Positions 1-5,341 of a DNA stretch of 5,341 nucleotides are shown in pieces. The DNA is taken from assembly GCA_003647385.1 (NCBI GenBank), contig QMMT01000189.1, positions 1 through 5,341 on the forward strand. The letters run 5' to 3'. Source of the stretch: Deltaproteobacteria bacterium. GTDB taxonomy: Bacteria; Desulfobacterota; Desulfobacteria; Desulfobacterales; Desulfobacteraceae. A program made the position numbers and the translations under genes. The notes beneath the pieces are model-generated. The model saw only the letters and a program-made list of their open reading frames with translations. It did not search any database and was not told the origin of the DNA. Numbering within the stretch: position 1 is the first letter of the stretch; the number at the start of each line of letters is the position of its first letter.

Positions 1-1116
1 AGTTATCCTGACCCCCAGCTAATGACCACCTATTTTCCTGCGCCCATTGAAACCAGGTTAGGTCCCCAGGACTGGAGCCTGACGCTTTCTCAGGCCATTC
101 CTTTCCCTGGAAAGTTAACCCAGCAGGGCAGGATTCTTGAAAAAGATGAAAAAATTTCAAAATTCAAGTTAGATAAAACTATTAAAGCCATTGTGGAATC
201 GATTTCTGCCTCTTTTTATGAACTCATCTACATCCAGAATGCCGTCCGCATTGCAAAAATAAATTTTAACCTGACCCAGGAACTATTGAAAATAAGCGAA
301 AATGCCTATGCCGATGACAAGGCTTTGTTTTATGATATCTCAAAAGCCCAGGCACAAACTGCCCAGATTCAATACGATATCCTCCTTTTAGAGGAGCTGG
401 AGCAGACAGAAAAAACACGGATAAACACTCTTTTGAACAGAGATCCGGATGCCAGCCTTGGCACAGCCCAGGATCTGGCTTTCAGACAGGTTGTTTACGA
501 GCTTAAGGATATTTATAAATTATCACAGACCAACATGGAAGATATCCTGATTGCAGACGAAAAAATACAAAAGGCAGATGAGGTCATTAAATTGTCGGAA
601 TTTGAAAACCTTCCTTCTTTTAAACTGGGGTTGTTTTATGCGGCCATCGGCGATCCTGACGTCCCCACACCGCCGCCGGATGCCGGGGATGATGCCCTCG
701 GCATTCAGTTCGGCCTTAATCTTCCCCTGTGGTTTGGAAAAAATAAAAGCAGAACCTTAAAAGCCGTTGCCGGAAAACAAAAAGCCAGTGCAGAAAAAAC
801 GGCTATGATAAATAAAACCAATGCACAAATCAGCAGATTATGGTTCAAACTTCAAAATTCAAAAAGACTGATCAGTCTGTATAAGGGCAATCTGATCCCC
901 CAGTCTTTAAAATCGGTTCAGACTGCTGAAACCTGGTTTCGGGAGGGTGAAGGCAGTTTTTCCGATTTTCTTGAAGTCCAGGCAACTGCATATAATTTCC
1001 AATTGTCCCTTGCACGGGCAAAGACAGATTATGGCAAGACTCTTATCCGGCTTGAACAACTTGCCGGCGTGATACTTGACCAGAAAATAGTTGAGGCAAA
1101 AGGAGAAAACAAATGA
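1..1116 (+). CDS. TolC/CusC-family outer-membrane efflux channel, 5' end cut by the window
   Basis: Outer-membrane factor of a tripartite RND metal exporter, forming the trimeric duct through periplasm and outer membrane. The frame is open from base 1 (371 residues visible). The ATG at 22 is not the likely start: no Shine-Dalgarno precedes it, and the codons before it read SYPDPQL, matching the LPDP-type segment that lies well inside TolC/CusC proteins. The signal peptide and roughly the first 60-100 residues are therefore missing. Visible landmarks, counted from base 1, are PFPGKL at about 34-39, a first helical hairpin with YADDKALFYDISKAQ near 103-117, a barrel strand LPSFKLGL near 204, a Pro/Asp-rich loop near 218-232, the return strand GIQFGLNLPLWFG near 234-246, and a second hairpin with WFREGEGSFSDFLE near 312-325. 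This is the complete two-repeat TolC pattern. No cysteine is present in the visible part; whether the protein is a lipoprotein like E. coli CusC cannot be seen. The stop overlaps the next gene's start by four bases. Family assignment is firm; the metal substrate is inferred from the downstream genes. Confidence 0.93.
   Translation, partial: SYPDPQLMTTYFPAPIETRLGPQDWSLTLSQAIPFPGKLTQQGRILEKDEKISKFKLDKTIKAIVESISASFYELIYIQNAVRIAKINFNLTQELLKISENAYADDKALFYDISKAQAQTAQIQYDILLLEELEQTEKTRINTLLNRDPDASLGTAQDLAFRQVVYELKDIYKLSQTNMEDILIADEKIQKADEVIKLSEFENLPSFKLGLFYAAIGDPDVPTPPPDAGDDALGIQFGLNLPLWFGKNKSRTLKAVAGKQKASAEKTAMINKTNAQISRLWFKLQNSKRLISLYKGNLIPQSLKSVQTAETWFREGEGSFSDFLEVQATAYNFQLSLARAKTDYGKTLIRLEQLAGVILDQKIVEAKGENK
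1101..1106 (+). promoter_or_regulatory. Ribosome binding site for the second TolC-family gene
   Basis: AGGAGA lies six bases before the ATG at 1113, inside the end of the preceding gene. It fixes this start, which is followed at once by a signal peptide. With the ATGA overlap it suggests translational coupling of the two channel genes. Confidence 0.8.
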
Positions 1117-2675
1117 TAAAATTAAAACCAGCCGTTAAATTTATCCTGGGTATTCTGATCCTGACTGTCCCTGTAATATCTCCTTTATATGCCGACTATC
1201 TCGAAATGAATGAAGCCCTGGAAAAGTATATTCCCCCTGAATACGTTAACGATTCCCTGAAGTTTAAGACGGAGGGAAATAAGCTGGACATGGCTGCCGA
1301 TAAAAACCTGCCAGATGTTCTATCAGCGATTGAAACTATGAAACTTTCTTTTGAAAAAAAAATTGGTAAGAAAAACAACATTCTGTTCCTGTCAAATGTT
1401 GATTCAAAATTATTTTCAAGGCTTGAGAAAATATCTCAGGATAATGAAGCCGTCAGGAAAAGAATCAGCCATCGCCTTGTGCTGGATGAGATAGAGATCC
1501 TGGCAGGGTTAAGGAATCCTGCCATCCTTTCCGCTCAAAAAAAAATCAGGGCAGAAATTGAATCCTTTAACCAGGTGATGGATCTTGATGAAAACCTGAA
1601 ACAATACACTGCATTTACAAAGAGTATCAATCCTAAAGCCGGGCCCCTTGAAATGAAAACATCCATAAAACAAACATATCCCTTCCCTGGATTGACATCC
1701 CTTAAGGGCCGGATTATTTCACAGCAGGTTGCAATGGCAGTGGAAAAGATGAACATTGCCGGGAAAAATGTGATTACCCAAACTCGGAAAGCATACTGGG
1801 ATATTGTGTTTATAGAACAATCCATTACTGTTACTGCTGAGACCATTGATGCTTTCAACCGACTCAAGGATGTTGCAACCATATTGTATAAAAGCGGCAG
1901 GACCAGTTTTCAGGACATCATTAAAATTAATATAAAAATAGAAGTCCTGAAAGAAGATCTTGTTACACTTTTATCTAAAAAGAAAAATATAGAAGCAAGG
2001 CTTAATGAACTTTTAAATCTTCCTGCAGACACAAAGATGGGCGCAGTTGTTTTAAAAAGCTCCTTTAAAAAAATTCCCATCCCTGAAAATCTTTACTTGA
2101 AAGCCCGGGAAAACAGGCAGGAACTTAAGGTCATTCGGCATCAAATCAATAAAGTTCAAAATATGATAGAAATGGCTGAATCAATGATACAGGAGCCGTT
2201 TACACTGGGCTTTTCAAATTATGAAAATGAAGCTGTAAATACCGTGGGAACCGGAGCAAAGAGCCCTTCTTTTCCCGAAAAAACCATGGCTTCCATGAAA
2301 AATAACACCCCTTTAAAACCCTGGTATGGTGTGGATGACCCATGGCTCAGCCAGACCAAACAAACTCTTTTAAGCTTAAAACAAACCCTTGTGAAACAGG
2401 AAAATGCCACAGATAGGATGGTAAGAGAAGCATGGTTCCTGGTGGATAAGAACAGGCGGGAGCTTGATTTGTATAAAAACAGGATTCTTGCATTGTCCAA
2501 ATCAGCATTAGATGTGACGACCCGGGAATATGAAGCTGGCTCCATCCCTTTTTCCCAGGCCATTGATTCATATACTTACTGGTTAAAGGTAAAGCTGAAT
2601 ATTGTAAAAAAACAGACAGATTTGGGAAGTTCAATTGCAAACCTTGAAAAAATGATTGGAAAAAGCTTTAGATAG
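1113..2675 (+). CDS. Second, divergent TolC-family outer-membrane efflux protein
   Basis: Complete 520-residue secreted protein of the outer-membrane efflux family. Residues 1-27 form a signal peptide (basic start, hydrophobic core, likely cleavage after LYA). No cysteine follows, so it is not a lipoprotein; indeed I find no cysteine in the whole protein. Residues 28 to about 125 are an extra charged, mostly helical-looking segment that I do not recognise. TolC landmarks then begin: LRNPAIL (133-139), YPFPGL (189-194), first hairpin with SGRTSFQDIIK (261-271) and LNELLNLP (298-304), and a second hairpin with YEAGSIPFSQAIDS (473-486). Between the hairpins, residues 361-414 hold one strand-like stretch followed by a Met/Lys/Pro/Trp-containing loop (PWYGVDDPW at 403-411) where the usual return strand ending in LPL would sit. 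It is longer than typical members (about 420-470). It overlaps the previous channel gene by four bases and precedes the adaptor by 24. Family is clear; whether it makes its own channel, a mixed trimer, or serves an accessory role is unknown. Confidence 0.9.
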   Translation: MIKLKPAVKFILGILILTVPVISPLYADYLEMNEALEKYIPPEYVNDSLKFKTEGNKLDMAADKNLPDVLSAIETMKLSFEKKIGKKNNILFLSNVDSKLFSRLEKISQDNEAVRKRISHRLVLDEIEILAGLRNPAILSAQKKIRAEIESFNQVMDLDENLKQYTAFTKSINPKAGPLEMKTSIKQTYPFPGLTSLKGRIISQQVAMAVEKMNIAGKNVITQTRKAYWDIVFIEQSITVTAETIDAFNRLKDVATILYKSGRTSFQDIIKINIKIEVLKEDLVTLLSKKKNIEARLNELLNLPADTKMGAVVLKSSFKKIPIPENLYLKARENRQELKVIRHQINKVQNMIEMAESMIQEPFTLGFSNYENEAVNTVGTGAKSPSFPEKTMASMKNNTPLKPWYGVDDPWLSQTKQTLLSLKQTLVKQENATDRMVREAWFLVDKNRRELDLYKNRILALSKSALDVTTREYEAGSIPFSQAIDSYTYWLKVKLNIVKKQTDLGSSIANLEKMIGKSFR

Positions 2676-2685
2676 CCAAACTTTT

Positions 2686-2691
2686 AGGGGA
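2686..2691 (+). promoter_or_regulatory. Ribosome binding site for the adaptor gene
   Basis: AGGGGA lies eight bases before the ATG at 2700, in the 24-base gap after the second channel gene. It supports the chosen start, which begins a basic stretch and membrane anchor. The gap is too short for a promoter or terminator. Confidence 0.75.
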
Positions 2692-2699
2692 ACTTAAAT

Positions 2700-4184
2700 A
2701 TGGAACAAAAAACTAATAAAAAACTCATAATTTTAACCGTCTTAATCACTTTTGCCATCACTGCCGTTGTTTTTTTCGGCGTGGGCAAATTTATGGGGAT
2801 TAACTCAAGTCATGGCAGGATCACGGATGGTGCAGGTCAGGATCAAACCCAAAAAAAAGATTCAAAAGAGAAGAAAATCATCTATTGGCAGGCGCCGATG
2901 AATCCCACGGAAATATATGATGAACCGGGTAAAAGTAAGATGGGTATGGATCTTGTTCCTGTGTATGAAGATGCTGCTGAGGAGGATTCAAAAAGCAGTG
3001 AAAGGAAAATTGTATACTGGAAAGCCCCGATGAATCCCACGGAAATATATGATGAACCCGGGCAAAGTAAAATGGGTATGGATCTGGTTCCTGTTTATGA
3101 AGATGAGCTTGTCGGTGGCGTTGATATACGGATAGACCCTGTTGTGGAACAGAACATGGGTTTAAAAATGGAAAAAGTGGAAAAAGGCCCTTTGCATCAT
3201 ACCATAACCACCTATGGTCACGTTACCATTGATGAAACCCGCACCGGTATCGTAAGCCAGAAGACCGGCGGATGGATAGAAAAACTTTATGCAGACTATA
3301 CTGGCTTTTTTGTCAACAAAGGCGATCCTTTGTATGACATCTATTCGCCCTCTCTTTTAGCTTCCCAGGAAGAGTATTTGTCTGCCTTTAAAAATTATCA
3401 GAGAAGCAAAACCAGCCTGAACAAGGAGATCCTTGTCTCAGCCAGAAAAAGGTTAGGCTATTTTGATATTGCCAACAAAGAAATCAGTGCCATTGAAAAA
3501 AGTGGTAAAGTCAAGAAGGCATTGACTGTCAGATCTCCTTTTACAGGCGTTATCACAAAAAAAAACATTATTGAAGGAGAATTTGCCAAACCAGGAGCCA
3601 GCCTTTTTACTATTTCTGATCTGTCCCGGATCTGGGTTGAAGCCCACATTTTTGAGTATGAGCAAAATCTGATATCAGTGGGCCAGGAGGTTGAAATGAC
3701 GCTCTCGTATACTCCTCAAAAGATCTATAAGGGAAAAATTTCCTATATTTTCCCCTACCTTCAGCAAAAGACAAGAGATGTCATCATCCGGATTGATTTT
3801 GAAAATAAGAATGATGAGCTGAAGCCTGATATGTATGCCAGGATTAAAATAAATACCGGAATAAATAAAGAGGGAATTTCCATACCATCGGAAGCCGTGA
3901 TCTTTTCAGGAGAAAAAAAGATTGTTTTTGTTGCCAGGGGAAACGGGAAATTTACTCCACGGGAGATACAGACAGGGATTTATCTGGAAGGGGACAGGGT
4001 GGAAATATTAAGCGGGCTTGCCTTTGATGACCAGGTTGTAATTTCCGGCCAGTTTTTACTTGATTCAGAATCAAAACTCAAAGAGGCCATTCAGAAAATG
4101 CTTGATGCCAAGTCTGCCCCGAAAACCCCAAGAAAACAGGAAAAACAGGGAAAAGATGATGATTTCTTTAAAGATATGGAATAA
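2700..4184 (+). CDS. cusB: CusB-like RND periplasmic adaptor with two tandem methionine metal-binding modules
   Basis: Membrane-fusion protein linking the inner-membrane pump to the outer-membrane channel; 494 residues, longer than E. coli CusB (about 400). Residues 9-28 are one hydrophobic segment after a basic start, acting as anchor or uncleaved signal. Two metal-binding modules follow (59-91 and 103-135), each with YW, PMNP, PG and SKMGMDLVPVYED. Three methionines per module (67/81/83 and 111/125/127) correspond to the Cu(I)/Ag(I)-binding methionines of CusB; the Cys and His of the commoner heavy-metal-binding form are absent. Next come the first half of the lipoyl-like domain (about 143-215), a short helical hairpin (about 217-270), the second lipoyl half with RSPFTGVI (278-285), a beta-barrel (about 308-385), and a membrane-proximal domain with IPSEAVI and QFLLDSESKL (451-460). 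The tail from 471 is Lys/Asp-rich. No cysteine occurs. It sits directly before the pump gene, as cusB does. The adaptor role is firm; copper/silver specificity is inferred from motif and neighbour. Confidence 0.95.
   Translation: MEQKTNKKLIILTVLITFAITAVVFFGVGKFMGINSSHGRITDGAGQDQTQKKDSKEKKIIYWQAPMNPTEIYDEPGKSKMGMDLVPVYEDAAEEDSKSSERKIVYWKAPMNPTEIYDEPGQSKMGMDLVPVYEDELVGGVDIRIDPVVEQNMGLKMEKVEKGPLHHTITTYGHVTIDETRTGIVSQKTGGWIEKLYADYTGFFVNKGDPLYDIYSPSLLASQEEYLSAFKNYQRSKTSLNKEILVSARKRLGYFDIANKEISAIEKSGKVKKALTVRSPFTGVITKKNIIEGEFAKPGASLFTISDLSRIWVEAHIFEYEQNLISVGQEVEMTLSYTPQKIYKGKISYIFPYLQQKTRDVIIRIDFENKNDELKPDMYARIKINTGINKEGISIPSEAVIFSGEKKIVFVARGNGKFTPREIQTGIYLEGDRVEILSGLAFDDQVVISGQFLLDSESKLKEAIQKMLDAKSAPKTPRKQEKQGKDDDFFKDME
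2874..3104 (+). repeat. Tandem duplication within the adaptor gene: two metal-binding modules
   Basis: Copy 1 spans 2874-2972 and copy 2 spans 3006-3104, in the same reading frame, with a period of 132 bases (44 residues). By direct comparison 86 of 99 bases match and 30 of 33 residues match. The longest identical run is 32 bases (2895-2926 and 3027-3058), covering the PMNPTEIYDEP core. The three amino-acid changes (I to V, Q to K, K to Q) leave the three methionines of each copy untouched; the other base changes are silent, mostly at third positions. This points to a fairly recent internal duplication, or homogenisation between copies, with selection on the protein. The 11-residue linker is rich in Glu, Ser and Lys. 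Confidence 0.97.
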
Positions 4185-4186
4185 AA

Positions 4187-4192
4187 AGGGGA
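4187..4192 (+). promoter_or_regulatory. Ribosome binding site for the pump gene
   Basis: AGGGGA lies six bases before the ATG at 4199, in the 14-base gap after the adaptor stop. It supports that start, which also matches the N-terminus of CusA-type pumps. Confidence 0.78.
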
Positions 4193-4198
4193 TTTCCC

Positions 4199-5341
4199 AT
4201 GATAGAAAAAATAATTGAGTGGTCTATTAAGAACAGGTTCATGGTGATACTTGCCACAATGTTTATCATTGCTGCGGGAATTTTTGCCATGCTCAAGACT
4301 CCCCTTGATGCCATTCCGGATTTGTCCGATGTCCAGGTAATTGTCTATACTGAATATCCGGGACAGGCACCCGAGGTGGTTGAGGATCAGATTACCTATC
4401 CCTTAACCACTGCCATGCTCAGTGTTCCCTTTGCAAAGGTTGTCCGGGGCTATTCATTTTTCGGATATTCTTTTGTGTACCTGATCTTTGAAGATGGTAC
4501 AGATCTTTACTGGGCAAGATCCAGGGTAATGGAATATCTCAATTTTGTTTCAGGACGGCTGCCCCAGGGGGTGACACCGAGCCTGGGGCCCGATGCCACC
4601 GGGGTTGGCTGGGCCTATGAATATGTTTTAAAGGATACAACCGGCAATACCGACCTGCAGGAGCTGCGTTCGATCCAGGACTGGTTTTTAAGGTATGAGT
4701 TAACAGCAGTCCCAGGCGTGTCTGAAGTCGCAAGCATTGGTGGATTTGTAAAACAATACCAGGTGGAAGTAGATCCGGACAAGCTGGTTTCATATAATAT
4801 TTCCATTAAAAAAATTAAGAACGCCATCAAGAGGTCAAACTCAGATGTCGGCGGTAAACTCATTGAGATGGCTGAAACCGAATTCATGGTGCGGGGGCTT
4901 GGGTATATCAAATCTGTTGAAGATATCAAAAATATTGCAGTGGGTTTTGATAAAAAAGGTACTCCCATTTTATTAAAAGATATTGCCAATGTCCATATCG
5001 GGCCTGAACTGCGGCGGGGTATCCTTGAATGGAACGGTGAAGGCGAAACTGCCGGTGGAGTTGTCATCATACGGTATGGTGAAAATGCCCTTGAAGTCAT
5101 CCGGAGGGTGAAAGAAAAATTAAAGGAACTGGGAAAAGGCCTTCCCGAAGGGGTTGAGATCATCGCCGGGTATGATAGGTCGGATCTGATTGAAAGGGCC
5201 ATAGAAACACTTAAAAGCAAACTGACTGAAGAACTGATTGTGGTTGCGGTTATCTGTGTGTTTTTCCTTTTGCATTTCAGATCTGCATTTGTGGCTATTT
5301 TCACCTTGCCCGTGGGTATTTTAATGTCTTTTCTTATTATG
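4199..5341 (+). CDS. cusA: CusA-like heavy-metal efflux RND pump, 3' end cut by the window
   Basis: Inner-membrane, proton-driven RND pump of the heavy-metal (HME) family; the first 381 codons of an expected 1030-1050. Starting at the ATG at 4199 the protein begins MIEKIIEWSIKNRFMV, the usual CusA/CzcA opening. Transmembrane segment 1 lies near 14-33, followed by family motifs TPLDAIPDLSDVQVI (34-48), YPGQAPEVVEDQITYPL (53-69), FEDGTDLYWARSRV (97-110) and LGPDATGVGW (129-138), then the periplasmic porter domain with NGEGETAGGVVIIRYG. YDRSDLIERAI precedes transmembrane segment 2, and the sequence ends near segment 3. From memory it lines up with E. coli CusA almost without gaps through this region, better than with CzcA. 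The substrate-path methionines of the E. coli protein (for example 573, 623 and 672) and the proton-relay residues lie beyond the window, so the Cu(I)/Ag(I) assignment is likely but not proven here. It is the last gene visible and is co-oriented with the adaptor, 14 bases after it. Confidence 0.95.
   Translation, partial: MIEKIIEWSIKNRFMVILATMFIIAAGIFAMLKTPLDAIPDLSDVQVIVYTEYPGQAPEVVEDQITYPLTTAMLSVPFAKVVRGYSFFGYSFVYLIFEDGTDLYWARSRVMEYLNFVSGRLPQGVTPSLGPDATGVGWAYEYVLKDTTGNTDLQELRSIQDWFLRYELTAVPGVSEVASIGGFVKQYQVEVDPDKLVSYNISIKKIKNAIKRSNSDVGGKLIEMAETEFMVRGLGYIKSVEDIKNIAVGFDKKGTPILLKDIANVHIGPELRRGILEWNGEGETAGGVVIIRYGENALEVIRRVKEKLKELGKGLPEGVEIIAGYDRSDLIERAIETLKSKLTEELIVVAVICVFFLLHFRSAFVAIFTLPVGILMSFLIM

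Noticed and set aside
551..760. Small + strand open frame of 69 codons within the first channel gene
   Set aside because: It lies out of frame in conserved TolC-family coding sequence, with no ribosome binding site and no recognisable product.
1535..2640. Several - strand open frames of 97-115 codons under the second channel gene
   Set aside because: They overlap each other and lie antisense to a complete, well-supported gene; none shows a ribosome binding site or a family motif.
2676..2699. Possible terminator or promoter between the second channel gene and the adaptor
   Set aside because: Only 24 bases, with no inverted repeat or T-run; the AGGGGA there is accounted for as a ribosome binding site.
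3558..3565. Poly-A run in the adaptor gene as a possible frameshift or phase-variation site
   Set aside because: The frame continues unbroken with normal family sequence on both sides, and A-runs are common in this AT-rich, lysine-rich gene.
4615..5304. Long open frame of 229 codons on the - strand inside the pump gene
   Set aside because: It is antisense to strongly conserved CusA coding sequence, its translation is Ser/Pro/Leu-rich low-complexity text with no recognisable domain, and no promoter or ribosome site supports it. It is a codon-use shadow.
1..5341. CRISPR arrays, tRNA or rRNA genes, insertion sequences
   Set aside because: Almost every base is in the four efflux genes; no spaced direct repeats other than the in-frame module duplication, no transposase and no RNA-gene motifs were seen.

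Overview
The window is one stretch of a metal-efflux operon of the Cus type (HME-RND family, monovalent copper/silver export), with all genes on the + strand. In order it holds the 3' part of a TolC-family outer-membrane channel gene (1-1116), a second complete and divergent TolC-family gene (1113-2675), a CusB-like periplasmic adaptor (2700-4184), and the first 381 codons of a CusA-like inner-membrane RND pump (4199 to the window end). The genes are packed tightly: a 4-base ATGA overlap, then gaps of 24 and 14 bases. Each internal start has a clear Shine-Dalgarno sequence. There is no room for an internal promoter or terminator, so the operon promoter and terminator must lie outside the window.

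How the parts should work together: CusA would take Cu(I)/Ag(I) from the periplasm or cytoplasm and use proton flux to move it outward. The adaptor would hold the pump to the outer-membrane channel and pass metal to the pump through methionine-rich modules. The TolC-type proteins would form the exit duct. The metal is inferred from the close CusA resemblance and the methionine motif. The diagnostic pump methionines lie beyond the window.

Two features stand out. The adaptor has two nearly identical, cysteine-free metal-binding modules in tandem (period 44 residues, 132 bases), each keeping the three methionines seen in E. coli CusB. The operon also has two different TolC-family proteins side by side; the second has an extra N-terminal segment of about 100 residues and an unusual loop in place of a clear second barrel hairpin. 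No CusF-type small chaperone gene lies between the channel and adaptor genes.

The organism is a Gram-negative (diderm) bacterium, since the system spans two membranes. The fairly AT-rich coding sequence and gene style would suit a Desulfobacterota (sulfate-reducer-like) genome, but that is only an impression. This is a known class of system with unusual details; I see no evidence of a wholly new one.
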